Source of the DNA: Flavobacterium rivuli WB 3.3-2 = DSM 21788
GTDB taxonomy: Bacteria > Bacteroidota > Bacteroidia > Flavobacteriales > Flavobacteriaceae
Direction of reading: 5' to 3'
Length of the DNA: 64,000 nt
Assembly (NCBI RefSeq): GCF_000378485.1
Contig: NZ_KB899968.1
Location: forward strand, 62,001-126,000
Shown: positions 1 through 7,351 of the stretch, in pieces
Layout: the number at the start of each line of letters is the position of its first letter
Numbering within the stretch: position 1 is the first letter of the stretch
The notes under the pieces: model-generated
The model's input: only the letters and a program-made list of their open reading frames with translations
Told to the model about the DNA's origin: nothing
The model's database searches: none
Position numbers and translations under genes: made by a program

Positions 1-157
1 CACGTGGGCCAACAAAAAAATCCGTAAGGACGGATTTTTCTATTTTATGCGCGTTGCCAAAAAGCCAGTTTAATTTTGAAATATCCTCTGCCGAAAGCTG
101 GTTTTGCGACTGTACTGCAAAAACCGTATTGGTCTGGTTTCCGAAGAAATGGATCAT
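1..157 (-). CDS. purL: Phosphoribosylformylglycinamidine synthase, N-terminal part (cut by window edge)
   Basis: Partial gene; only the first 52 codons lie in the window and the rest continues beyond position 1. The reading frame starts at an ATG at 157 and gives MIHFFGNQTNTVFAVQ, followed by LSAEDISKLNWLFGNA and ending DFFVGPR. This is the characteristic beginning of the large single-chain PurL of Bacteroidota, which converts FGAR and glutamine to FGAM in purine synthesis in the cytoplasm. The identification comes from remembered family sequence, because no catalytic motif is present in this fragment. The gene runs divergently from the toxin-antitoxin pair to its right. Confidence 0.85.
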   Translation of the reverse strand, partial: MIHFFGNQTNTVFAVQSQNQLSAEDISKLNWLFGNAHKIEKSVLTDFFVGPR

Positions 158-267
158 TAGTATGTGTGTTGTTGTTTAAGGTGCAAAATTAATCAAAAAA
201 GCGGAATTAGGCAAGTGTAAAAGAGTTGATTTGAAAGGCGATAAATTTGTTGAACAGGCATAGTTTT

Positions 268-286
268 AGTTTTCAAATTGAAAACT
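268..286. promoter_or_regulatory. Perfect palindrome in the higBA promoter (candidate operator)
   Basis: AGTTTTCAA, one central A, then TTGAAAACT: two perfect 9-base arms. It lies just upstream of the -7 box of the toxin-antitoxin operon. HigA-type antitoxins usually repress their own operon, so this is the natural candidate for their binding site. That role is inference. Confidence 0.55.
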
Positions 287-292
287 TTTTAG

Positions 293-300
293 TAATTTTG
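293..300 (+). promoter_or_regulatory. Bacteroidota -7 box of higBA
   Basis: TAATTTTG matches the TAnnTTTG consensus. The start codon of higB begins only 5 bases after the box, so the transcript would have almost no leader. No convincing -33 element was found. Confidence 0.45.
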
Positions 301-304
301 TTGA

Positions 305-631
305 ATGAAGGTGTTGGTTAAGAAGACGGTTTTATTTTACATAAAAAAATATCCAATGGCGGAAATGCCGTTAATGATTTGGTATAATGATTTTTCTAAA
401 AATGAATTCGCTAATTTTAATGAACTTAAAAAGGTTTATGGGAATGCCAGTATTGTAAACAACGGAAGGGTTGTATTTAATATTAAAGGAAATGATTTCA
501 GGTTAATAGTTTCAACAAATTTTTTGCAGGGTGCATGTTATGTTATTTGGTTTGGAACTCACAAAGAATATGATAAAGTTAATGTTGAAACAGTTGTATT
601 TGATACTTCGATTTTAACGGAAAAAAAATAA
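305..631 (+). CDS. higB: HigB-family type II toxin (predicted mRNA interferase)
   Basis: A 108-residue protein with the layout of the HigB_toxin family: an N-terminal basic segment (KVLVKKTVLFYIKKYP), a WYNDF segment near residue 27, the core NGRVVFNIKGNDFRL around residues 52-66, and the C-terminal FGTHKEYDKV signature around 83-92. Members cleave mRNA and are held inactive by the partner antitoxin. The start at 305 aligns with the usual N-terminus of the family. The stop is 2 bases before the antitoxin start, giving the toxin-first order typical of higBA. Activity cannot be judged from sequence, but the family core looks intact. Confidence 0.85.
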   Translation: MKVLVKKTVLFYIKKYPMAEMPLMIWYNDFSKNEFANFNELKKVYGNASIVNNGRVVFNIKGNDFRLIVSTNFLQGACYVIWFGTHKEYDKVNVETVVFDTSILTEKK

Positions 632-633
632 AA

Positions 634-993
634 ATGATGAACTGGAAAGTATTAAAGACGGAAGAAGATTACAATAGTGCTTCGATGCGTATGATGGCTA
701 TATTTCATGCAGAGCCAAATACACCTGATGGTGATGAGTTAGATATGCTTATAGTTTTGATAAAAGATTATGATGATAAGCATTATCAATTACCTGAGTT
801 AGATGCACTGGAAGTAATTAAATATAAAATGCAGGAGCGCGGAATAAAAGCAAAAGACCTTGAGCCTATTATTGGAAGTAAAGGCCATGTTTCTGCAATT
901 TTATCAGGTAAGCGTGAAATTACATTAAAAATGGCTCAAAAATTAAAAAAATATTTTGACATACCTGCTGAGGTATTCCTTCATGGGGTATAA
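634..993 (+). CDS. higA: HigA-family antitoxin, HTH DNA-binding
   Basis: A 119-residue protein directly after higB. Residues about 58-115 form an XRE-type helix-turn-helix: the stretch LEVIKYKMQERGIKAKDLEP, then a recognition-helix region containing GSKGHVSAILSGKREIT, and a final helix ending IPAEVFLHGV. The N-terminal half is acidic and probably binds the toxin. It should neutralise HigB and repress the shared promoter, where a perfect palindrome is found at 268-286. ATG codons at 634 and 637 are both possible starts. A strong hairpin at 1033-1068 probably ends the transcript. Confidence 0.85.
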   Translation: MMNWKVLKTEEDYNSASMRMMAIFHAEPNTPDGDELDMLIVLIKDYDDKHYQLPELDALEVIKYKMQERGIKAKDLEPIIGSKGHVSAILSGKREITLKMAQKLKKYFDIPAEVFLHGV

Positions 994-1032
994 GTATCTT
1001 TTTAATAAATGTTACCTTTAGCTATTTGTCAT

Positions 1033-1068
1033 AACAATAAATCCGGCCGCATAGCCGGATTTATTGTT
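1033..1068 (+). terminator. Hairpin downstream of higBA
   Basis: Perfect 15-bp stem AACAATAAATCCGGC, loop CGCATA, then the matching arm. It follows the antitoxin by 40 bases. There is no long T run, so it may be a weak or processed 3' end. Confidence 0.55.
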
Positions 1069-1096
1069 AGTGGAAATTCGTGTAATTCGTGGCACG

Positions 1097-1162
1097 TTAC
1101 CTCTTCCTCTTCAGCACAATTTCCATACTCTTAAATTCATTTTGGCCTTGTTTAGTGTCGTA
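1097..1162 (-). pseudogene. 3' remnant of a DUF1579 gene paralogue
   Basis: Read on the minus strand, this encodes DTKQGQNEFKSMEIVLKRKR followed by TAA. It is almost identical to the last 20 residues of the intact DUF1579 gene that ends at 1647. Over about 60 bases the two DNA copies differ at only about six positions, several of them synonymous. No start or upstream domain is present. The intact 134-residue gene at 1181-1585 sits between the fragment and the full copy. The best explanation is a duplicated DUF1579 gene of which only the tail survives. Confidence 0.75.
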
Positions 1163-1180
1163 AAATTGTAGGTGATGAGG

Positions 1181-1585
1181 TTAACCGCTTATTCTTGAGT
1201 TATCATAATCTTTATCAAAGTGCGTGCTTACAAATTCGAGTGCTTCTTTGTATGCGTTATCTGACCAGTCGCCAGTTTCATAAATAAAATTGGTGTCGAT
1301 ATCACACAAACAAATTACCCCGTAATAGGAAAGTTGGATAACAAATTTATTTACATTACCTTCAAATATCGCAAAGCTATCTTTGGTGTTGGCTACCCCA
1401 ACGCACTTACCGGTACGAACAGTTGCCTTGTAAAATTTCAGCTTTTCGAATACTAATGGGAGCGAGTCCTTTATCATCAAATAAAAATCTTTCCCAAAGC
1501 CATCATAACGGTTGGTAAATTCGGTAAACGTTTCTTCGACATGTTCATCGCAATCGCCAAGCGCCTCAATGATAAAATCTTCCAT
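1181..1585 (-). CDS. Unknown 134-residue protein
   Basis: Open frame with ATG start, acidic, without signal peptide or membrane segment, so probably cytoplasmic. It begins MEDFIIEALGDCDEHVEET and contains four cysteines without an obvious metal motif. I do not recognise the family; the size and acidity would suit a small immunity or SMI1-like protein, but nothing specific supports that. It lies between a DUF1579 remnant and an intact DUF1579 gene on the same strand, so it may have arrived with, or survived from, a local duplication. Confidence 0.6.
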   Translation of the reverse strand: MEDFIIEALGDCDEHVEETFTEFTNRYDGFGKDFYLMIKDSLPLVFEKLKFYKATVRTGKCVGVANTKDSFAIFEGNVNKFVIQLSYYGVICLCDIDTNFIYETGDWSDNAYKEALEFVSTHFDKDYDNSRISG

Positions 1586-1646
1586 AAATTAAAGTTTTAC
1601 TATGTAAGCAAGCTATTATATTGAAATTTGTATGATAGATGGCAAG

Positions 1647-2297
1647 CTATTTCTTCCTCTTCAACACAATTTCCATGCTCTTGAATTCCTTTTGGCCTTG
1701 TTTAGTATCGTAGGTTTCAAGCTTGCGGGTATTGGCATCTACAAAAGTATACACCTCGCGCATGTTTATATTCTTTCCGGTAATGGGGTCTATCATTTGG
1801 CCTGTAAGGTTAATAGCTTTTACGGCTTCGTCATAATGGCCTTTAGTAATCATCATGCCGGTACCCATATTGTCTATCCAGGTAGAGGTATATTCGCCGC
1901 TCTTGTTGTTGTATGCCAGGGTGCTTTTGCCTTCAAACGGCATACCCATCATGGTGCCGCTGTAAAAGGTTTCCTGGTAATGGCCGCTTAGTATCATCCT
2001 CACTTCGGCTGTGGAGGTGTATGCTTCAGGCAGCGCATCGGGGTTCATCCAGAAGGTCATGGTAACATCCCATTTCCCCTGTTCGTCGGCCATCATTTTG
2101 TGGGCAAAACCGGGTGTGGCATAGTCTTTCCATGCCTGCTCTGTTTGCGCGGAGTCAAGAGGTTTATCGTTAACCGTGTCTTTAACAGGTATAGTATCGT
2201 TCGTTTCGGTAGTGGCTGAGGTTTGGATTTTTACGCCGTCTTTGCACGATATTAAACACAGCGTAAGGGCACAAAGGGCAATGCAGGTACTTTTCAT
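1647..2297 (-). CDS. DUF1579 lipoprotein
   Basis: A 216-residue exported protein. The N-terminus MKSTCIALCALTLCLISC ends in a lipobox (LISC, Cys18), followed by a T/N/D-rich linker to about residue 50. The C-terminal 160 residues match DUF1579: the GKWDVTMTFW motif around 74-83, GHYQETFYSG, a GTGMMITKGHYD repeat-like strand, and the terminal METYDTKQ-type strand. The fold is probably a lipocalin-like beta-barrel of unknown ligand. A degraded copy of its last 20 codons lies 550 bases away at 1097-1162. The start ATG is directly followed by a typical signal sequence. Confidence 0.8.
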   Translation of the reverse strand: MKSTCIALCALTLCLISCKDGVKIQTSATTETNDTIPVKDTVNDKPLDSAQTEQAWKDYATPGFAHKMMADEQGKWDVTMTFWMNPDALPEAYTSTAEVRMILSGHYQETFYSGTMMGMPFEGKSTLAYNNKSGEYTSTWIDNMGTGMMITKGHYDEAVKAINLTGQMIDPITGKNINMREVYTFVDANTRKLETYDTKQGQKEFKSMEIVLKRKK

Positions 2298-2358
2298 AAT
2301 TATTGATTTTAAGTTGGTTGCCTAAAATTATGAAAAATACCTGAATTACAGGCAATAA

Positions 2359-3987
2359 TTATTCTGCCGGAGCGGGCTGGCTTTCGTAAGCACCCATATC
2401 CGGTGCAGATGCACTGCGGGCAACACCTTTAATGTCCGGACCTACGACTGCCGCAACTACAGGGTCGGCACTGCCTTCAGGACCTGGATTTGCAGGGGTT
2501 GCAGCATCATTGGTAATAAGGTTTAGCTTATTGTTTGGTGCATCTTCAAACCTTGGCCTGTTATTATTAGCTGTTTTTGCAATCACGCAGGTGTTATAGT
2601 AGGTGTCGTCTGCAGTAGTGTTTGTTTCGTACTTATATAAAGAGTTATTGGCAAGCTGGTTGCCTGTGTCTACCAATTTTATAAGGCAATGGTTAAATAC
2701 CGATTTAAAGATAGTGGTATCATTACCCGTTGGAGGAACAAATTTCTCTAACGATATGCCTAAATTACCGGATCCATACATAATACAGTTATCAAAAGAG
2801 GCAACCATATCAGAATAGCGCGTTACATTGCCAACATCCCAGTAATTGTTCATAAGCACAGGTACCTGGTTGTAGCTGTTAAAGTAGTTTGCAAAAGTAC
2901 ATTGCTTAAAACTGTGCGTACCGCCCTGTACTAAAGAAAGCGATGCCTGGCCTGCATTGTTAATTACAAGGTTTGTACCTGTAGTATTTCCATGTATGCT
3001 AAAGAGGCCAAAGTTTGTGCTGTTGTATATTTGTGAGTTGTTGATTTTTAATTTTGGTATGGTATTGTTGTCGCCAATTGGTGCCTGGGCAAAAATACCT
3101 ATGTTGGCATTTTTTACGGTAAGGTGGTTAATGGTATTATCTGCTTCTGACATTATTAAAACCGACCCCCATTGTCCGGGAATATCATGGAAATCCGGCT
3201 CAAGCCTGTCGCCTTCAAAAATCACTTCATTTTCTAAAGCGGCTGTAGACGATTGCGAACCATTAACTTCCAGCCTTGCGCCGGGACGAACCATAAGCCC
3301 GGAATCGGCATGAAAGTGTATCCTCGCGCCCGGGTCTACCACAAGTGTTTCACCAGATGGGACATTGGCATAGCCATATATTACATAAGGCTTGGTGTTT
3401 TTCCAGTGGTATTCGTCATCATGATCGGCATGGTCTAAGTTAAAGCCGTAAATATAAGTAGGCTCGGTAGTATTACTATCGCTGTCATAACGTACAGCTT
3501 CATAAAGTCCCTCATCGTTGCGCTGCGGGAACAAAAAGTAAGCGTCCTGTACAAGGGTAACGAGTTCTACCTTTTGGTTGCCGTTGCTGCTTGTAAACTG
3601 TATGTTGTCGGTATATAAAAATGTGGTATTGTCATTGGCATAGTCAGTATAATCTATAGTGGTTTCTATAAAAACAAACATACTGTCCTTTGCTAAAAGC
3701 TCTACATTGTTAAACACCTTGCCGGGAACACCATCTACCATAAGACGGTATTTAGAGTTTTCTGCCTGGCCCAGTGCTATACGTGGAATGCTAATGTCTT
3801 TATTGCTGCGGTTGTATACCTTTAGTGTATAAGTGCTTGATCCTACGTTGGTAAAAACGGTATCGAGGTATACTGTATCGCGCGAAAATTCGAGTCCGCC
3901 GGTGCTGGGTTCAAATTCAAAATCATCACGGCAAGAGGTAAAGGTTACGGCAAAGCCCAGTAAAAGCAATAGTAAAAGATGGCGCAT
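2359..3987 (-). CDS. Beta-helix surface lipoprotein, function unknown
   Basis: About 542 residues. The ATG at 3987 gives MRHLLLLLLLGFAVTFTSC, a lipoprotein signal with Cys19 followed by RDDFEFE. That acidic patch resembles the export signal of surface lipoproteins in Flavobacteriia. An in-frame TTG at 3999 is less likely. After an Ig-like N-terminal region, the middle of the protein (about 200-480) has the short hydrophobic/Asn-rich repeats of a right-handed parallel beta-helix (for example ANIGIFAQ, NSQIYNST, NNAGQASLS). No catalytic residues of pectate lyases are evident, so a structural or adhesive role is as likely as an enzyme. Confidence 0.7.
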   Translation of the reverse strand: MRHLLLLLLLGFAVTFTSCRDDFEFEPSTGGLEFSRDTVYLDTVFTNVGSSTYTLKVYNRSNKDISIPRIALGQAENSKYRLMVDGVPGKVFNNVELLAKDSMFVFIETTIDYTDYANDNTTFLYTDNIQFTSSNGNQKVELVTLVQDAYFLFPQRNDEGLYEAVRYDSDSNTTEPTYIYGFNLDHADHDDEYHWKNTKPYVIYGYANVPSGETLVVDPGARIHFHADSGLMVRPGARLEVNGSQSSTAALENEVIFEGDRLEPDFHDIPGQWGSVLIMSEADNTINHLTVKNANIGIFAQAPIGDNNTIPKLKINNSQIYNSTNFGLFSIHGNTTGTNLVINNAGQASLSLVQGGTHSFKQCTFANYFNSYNQVPVLMNNYWDVGNVTRYSDMVASFDNCIMYGSGNLGISLEKFVPPTGNDTTIFKSVFNHCLIKLVDTGNQLANNSLYKYETNTTADDTYYNTCVIAKTANNNRPRFEDAPNNKLNLITNDAATPANPGPEGSADPVVAAVVGPDIKGVARSASAPDMGAYESQPAPAE

Positions 3988-4153
3988 AGCGTTAAACAAT
4001 TTTTGGTAAAAATAGCTATTAATTTATAATTTTTAAAGGCAATCTAATGGTTAACGCGGGTAAAGTGTTTTTAGTTTGTATTTCGTTGTTTATTGTTAGT
4101 AGTTTATAGTTTTATTGCAGCAATTCCCCCTTTGGGGGTTAGGGGGCTTTTTC

Positions 4154-4161
4154 TATCTTTA
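4154..4161 (+). promoter_or_regulatory. Possible -7 box for the thioesterase gene
   Basis: TATCTTTA, one mismatch from TAnnTTTG, 15 bases upstream of the preferred ATG at 4177. It falls inside the longer frame that starts at 4093, which argues for the shorter protein. Confidence 0.35.
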
Positions 4162-4176
4162 CAAAAACAAACCACA

Positions 4177-4614
4177 ATGGCATTCGATAAAGAAAAAGCA
4201 CTTAAAATGTGCAACGACTATAGTAAAAATACATTAATGGAAACTCTGGGTATTGTTTATACCGATGCTGCCGAAGGTTTCCTGCAGGCAACTATGCCTG
4301 TTAACCCGCGTGTACACCAGCCCATGGGGTTACTGCATGGCGGGGCAAGTGTAGCATTAGCCGAAAGTGTGGGCAGTGCAGCATCGCTTATGTTTGTAAA
4401 CCCCGAATTGCAGGAGGTTAGGGGTATAGAGATATCTGCAAACCATTTGCGCAGCAAGCGCGAAGGCGTGGTAACGGGTACTGCACGGATTGTACACCAG
4501 GGCAGGAGCCTGCACTTATGGGAAATAAAAATTACCGATGAAGAAGACAGGCTGATATCGCTTTGCAAAATAACCAATATTGTCTTGCCAAGGAAGAGAG
4601 CCGGGGGAGAGTAG
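4177..4614 (+). CDS. Hotdog-fold acyl-CoA thioesterase, MenI-like
   Basis: A 145-residue PaaI/YbdB-type thioesterase starting MAFDKEKALKMCNDYSK. The family hallmark HGGASVALAESVGSAAS (catalytic Glu in AES) is near residue 51. An upstream in-frame ATG at 4093 would add 28 residues unlike the family, so the internal start is preferred. The next gene encodes isochorismate synthase, the first step of menaquinone synthesis. This makes 1,4-dihydroxy-2-naphthoyl-CoA hydrolase (MenI) a reasonable inference, since that enzyme belongs to the same family. The substrate cannot be read from sequence alone. Confidence 0.8.
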   Translation: MAFDKEKALKMCNDYSKNTLMETLGIVYTDAAEGFLQATMPVNPRVHQPMGLLHGGASVALAESVGSAASLMFVNPELQEVRGIEISANHLRSKREGVVTGTARIVHQGRSLHLWEIKITDEEDRLISLCKITNIVLPRKRAGGE

Positions 4615-4691
4615 TGGCAGTATTCAGTCGCAGTTTTCAGAAGGCTGCATGTAAAATTTGTGTGAATTTGTGAAATTCGTGTAAAGAAAAA

Positions 4692-5747
4692 ATGAGAAAT
4701 ATATTTTTAAAAATAAAAGAACAGCTTGCTGCGCAATTGCCTTTTGCGGTGTATAGTAAACCTGGCAGTGAAGCTATAACCGGTGTTTTTCAAAAGGATG
4801 ATGCACAGTATAGCCCTGATGACTTTAAAAAGAAAGGTTTTGTGTTTGCTCCATTTGAAGGCGAGGCGGTTTTTATTCCGTTTGATGCTGCTGAGGTTGT
4901 AAATGCCGAAATTGAAGTGGGCGGCTTTAAAAAATTACAGCCTAAATCGTTCGATATTAATAAGGAAGCCAAAGCCGATTTTGAAGCATTGGTAGCTAAA
5001 AGTGTAGCGGCTATAAACACCGGGCAGTTTAAAAAACTGGTTACATCACGCACCGAAGCTGTTGAGTTTGATGATGCCGATGTTACCCTGATTTATGAAA
5101 AACTGTTGTACACTTATCCTGCGGCATTCAGGTACTGTTTTTACAGTCCTCAGTCCGGTTTATGGATGGGGGCAACGCCGGAACAATTGCTTAAGGTAGA
5201 AAATAATACCGTACACACAGTGGCCCTTGCAGGTACACAATTGTTTACAGAAGAGCAGGAAACCGTTTGGGAAACCAAAGAGCAGGAAGAGCAACAGTTT
5301 GTAACCGATTATATTCTAAAAGAACTGCGTGAACATGCTGCCGACATTGTTACCACCGAGCCGTACACCTTTAGGGCGGGGAATATTGTGCATATAAAAA
5401 CAGATATATCGGCAGAGCTAAAAATGGATAGTAGCATAAAAGATGTTATAAGTACATTGCACCCTACACCTGCAGTATGCGGCTTACCTAAGGCTGATGC
5501 CAAAGCTTTCCTAATACACAATGAAGGTTACGATAGGGGGTTTTATTCGGGTTACCTAGGGGAACTTAACGCAGATGCTGCTACAGGCCATCATAAAACC
5601 GACCTTTTTGTTAACCTGCGCTGTATGAAAATAGAGGGCAATATTGCAAACCTATACATAGGCTGCGGCATTACTAAAGACAGCAACCCGGAGAAAGAAT
5701 TTTTTGAGACGGTAAATAAAAGTATGACGATGAGAAAGGTGCTTTAA
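4692..5747 (+). CDS. menF: Isochorismate synthase
   Basis: A 351-residue chorismate-binding enzyme. The C-terminal two-thirds carries the family motifs: KKLVTSRTEAVEF, FYSPQSGLWMGATPEQLLKV, the HTVALAGTQ strand, HPTPAVCGLPKADA and GYLGELNAD. The ending, LYIGCGITKDSNPEKEF, matches the active-site region that binds Mg2+ and chorismate. It converts chorismate to isochorismate in the cytoplasm. Placement after a MenI-like thioesterase, with no siderophore genes nearby, favours menaquinone over siderophore synthesis. menD and later men genes are not in the window. The N-terminal region is short, as in other Bacteroidota homologues. Confidence 0.85.
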   Translation: MRNIFLKIKEQLAAQLPFAVYSKPGSEAITGVFQKDDAQYSPDDFKKKGFVFAPFEGEAVFIPFDAAEVVNAEIEVGGFKKLQPKSFDINKEAKADFEALVAKSVAAINTGQFKKLVTSRTEAVEFDDADVTLIYEKLLYTYPAAFRYCFYSPQSGLWMGATPEQLLKVENNTVHTVALAGTQLFTEEQETVWETKEQEEQQFVTDYILKELREHAADIVTTEPYTFRAGNIVHIKTDISAELKMDSSIKDVISTLHPTPAVCGLPKADAKAFLIHNEGYDRGFYSGYLGELNADAATGHHKTDLFVNLRCMKIEGNIANLYIGCGITKDSNPEKEFFETVNKSMTMRKVL

Positions 5748-5863
5748 ATTTAGATTTAAGAATGTAGATTTTATATTGAACTTCGATTATCCAAATTACT
5801 ATCTTTATCAAAGGTTGTACGACCTAACTCTGCTACTTTGAAACTTCCTCCACAAAATCTTTG

Positions 5864-5871
5864 TAACTTTG
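5864..5871 (+). promoter_or_regulatory. Promoter of bshB1 (-7 box)
   Basis: TAACTTTG matches TAnnTTTG, with a TTTG at 5837-5840 about 23 bases upstream as a possible -33 element. It lies 27 bases before the preferred start codon at 5898. Confidence 0.5.
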
Positions 5872-5897
5872 CAGCTATAAATTTTGCAATTACAATA

Positions 5898-6614
5898 ATG
5901 AAATTAGATATACTTGTTTTTGGTGCCCACCCCGATGATGTAGAATTAAGTTGCGGTGGTACAATAGCCAAAGAAATTTCGCTTGGTAAAAAAGTCGGGA
6001 TAATAGATCTTACCCGTGGAGAGCTTGGTACCCGCGGCACTGCCGAGATAAGGGATGAAGAGGCAGACAATGCCGGAAAAATATTAGGTGTAGCCATTAG
6101 GGAAAACCTGCGTTTTCGCGATGGTTTTTTTACTAACGATGAAGAGCACCAGCTTAAGGTAATAGAGATGATACGCAAGTACCAGCCGGAAATTGTTATT
6201 GCCAATGCCATAGAAGACCGTCATATAGACCACGGGAAGGGCAGCAAGCTTGTTAGCGATGCTTGTTTTCTTTCAGGACTGCGTAAGATAGAAACTCAGC
6301 ATGAAGGTATTAGTCAGGAGACCTGGAGGCCGGCAGTGGTGTACCATTACATACAGTGGAAAAACCTGAAACCCGATTTTGTGGTAGATATTACCGGATT
6401 TATAGATGTAAAAGTAGCATCGCTTATGGCATATAAGTCGCAATTTTATGACCCAAACAGTACAGAACCGGTAACGCCTATTGCAACAAAAAACTTTAAA
6501 GAAAGCATTTTGTACCGTGCAGCCGACCTTGGGCGACTCATAAATACTGAATATGGCGAAGGTTTTACAGCCGAAAGGCATGTGGCAGTGAGCAGCTTAA
6601 GCAATTTGATATAA
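5898..6614 (+). CDS. bshB1: Bacillithiol biosynthesis deacetylase BshB1
   Basis: A 238-residue LmbE/PIG-L family zinc deacetylase. The preferred ATG at 5898 gives MKLDILVFGAHPDDVELSCG with the zinc-binding AHPDDVE motif at residues 10-16. The third zinc ligand lies in EDRHIDHGKG around residue 105. GELGTRG near residue 40 is typical of the BshB1 branch. The enzyme deacetylates GlcNAc-malate to GlcN-malate, the second step of bacillithiol synthesis. The longer frame from 5838 adds 20 residues that overlap the predicted promoter and is disfavoured. bshA and bshC are not in this window. Confidence 0.9.
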   Translation: MKLDILVFGAHPDDVELSCGGTIAKEISLGKKVGIIDLTRGELGTRGTAEIRDEEADNAGKILGVAIRENLRFRDGFFTNDEEHQLKVIEMIRKYQPEIVIANAIEDRHIDHGKGSKLVSDACFLSGLRKIETQHEGISQETWRPAVVYHYIQWKNLKPDFVVDITGFIDVKVASLMAYKSQFYDPNSTEPVTPIATKNFKESILYRAADLGRLINTEYGEGFTAERHVAVSSLSNLI

Positions 6615-6679
6615 AAAAATTTAAATTTTGCTTGCAGAAACAATAACAGTATAGTATATTTGCACTCGCAAAACAGATG

Positions 6680-6753
6680 GTGGTTTTAGCTCAGTTGGTT
6701 AGAGCGCTAGATTGTGGTTCTAGAGGTCGCCGGTTCGAACCCGGTATTCCACC
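6680..6753 (+). tRNA. tRNA-His (anticodon GTG)
   Basis: Cloverleaf with D arm GCTC...GAGC, anticodon arm CTAGA TTGTGGT TCTAG (anticodon GTG) and T arm GCCGG TTCGAAC CCGGT. A G at 6679 can serve as the -1 base opposite C at 6753, as expected for tRNA-His. CCA is not encoded. The acceptor stem as read (GTGGTTT with ATTCCAC) holds two U-U oppositions at pairs 5-68 and 6-67. A good hairpin terminator follows at 6762. Confidence 0.92.
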
Positions 6754-6761
6754 CTTATTTC

Positions 6762-6790
6762 AACCCTTCAGGAAACTGAAGGGTTTTTTT
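6762..6790 (+). terminator. Terminator of tRNA-His
   Basis: AACCCTTCAG, GAAA tetraloop, CTGAAGGGTT followed by a run of T: a textbook intrinsic terminator. Confidence 0.9.
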
Positions 6791-6921
6791 ATGCTTAGTA
6801 TTAATACTCAGATACAATATAAGCCAATACACCATAAGCTAAACATATATACATGGTCTAACAATGTAAAATGCTTTTCTGTCGAAGTAAATATTAGCAA
6901 TACACTTTTTAAGGGATAATG

Positions 6922-7332
6922 TTACTCTCCGGCGTGGGTGTTGCCACGGTTAACCTTGTTATCAGGGTTAGAATTATCATAACGTCCTTTCTCAGTATCG
7001 TTATTAAAGTCGCGGTTCTCTGCAGTTTCTATATCTTCGGCTTCGCTCGCAGTGCCACGGCTTTTACTAACAACTTCCCCATCATCGCGGGTGGTGTTGT
7101 CATTTTCACTTACCGGTGGCGCTTTCTTTTCATCAACATCGCGGGCTCTTTGCTGTGTTTCAACATCGCCGTTTTTCTTTTTATCCAGTTCGGCCTTTAA
7201 TTTATCAGATGACGGATCATAATTTTTAGGCAGGTTATCGCCACTAAAACCTTCGTTTTTATCGCTTTGCTTTTCCTGTCCATTTATTTTTTTATCGCCA
7301 AGGTCTTTAGTATCGTCTGTTCCCGGTATCAT
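6922..7332 (-). CDS. Unknown disordered, highly charged protein
   Basis: A 136-residue protein made almost entirely of D, E, K, N, G, S and T, with no hydrophobic core, signal peptide or cysteine. It begins MIPGTDDTKDLGDKK. It is predicted to be intrinsically disordered. Such small hydrophilic proteins in Flavobacteriia are often associated with stress or desiccation, but no specific family is recognised. It is the last of three minus-strand genes (8139 to 6922) with 19-base and 2-base gaps, probably one transcript. Its composition is low in complexity, yet the frame is clean and codon use resembles the neighbours. Confidence 0.6.
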   Translation of the reverse strand: MIPGTDDTKDLGDKKINGQEKQSDKNEGFSGDNLPKNYDPSSDKLKAELDKKKNGDVETQQRARDVDEKKAPPVSENDNTTRDDGEVVSKSRGTASEAEDIETAENRDFNNDTEKGRYDNSNPDNKVNRGNTHAGE

Positions 7333-7351
7333 AAGTTTTATTTTTTTGTGG

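Noticed and set aside
2359..3987. Active pectate lyase
   Set aside because: The beta-helix repeats are present but none of the lyase catalytic Asp/Arg motifs could be recognised. It was therefore called only a surface lipoprotein.
4093..4176. Upstream start of the MenI-like gene
   Set aside because: It adds 28 residues foreign to the family and overlaps a likely -7 promoter element. The internal ATG at 4177 is a better start.
6677..6919. 80-codon frame across the tRNA gene
   Set aside because: It is read through tRNA-His and its terminator, which explain the conserved sequence.
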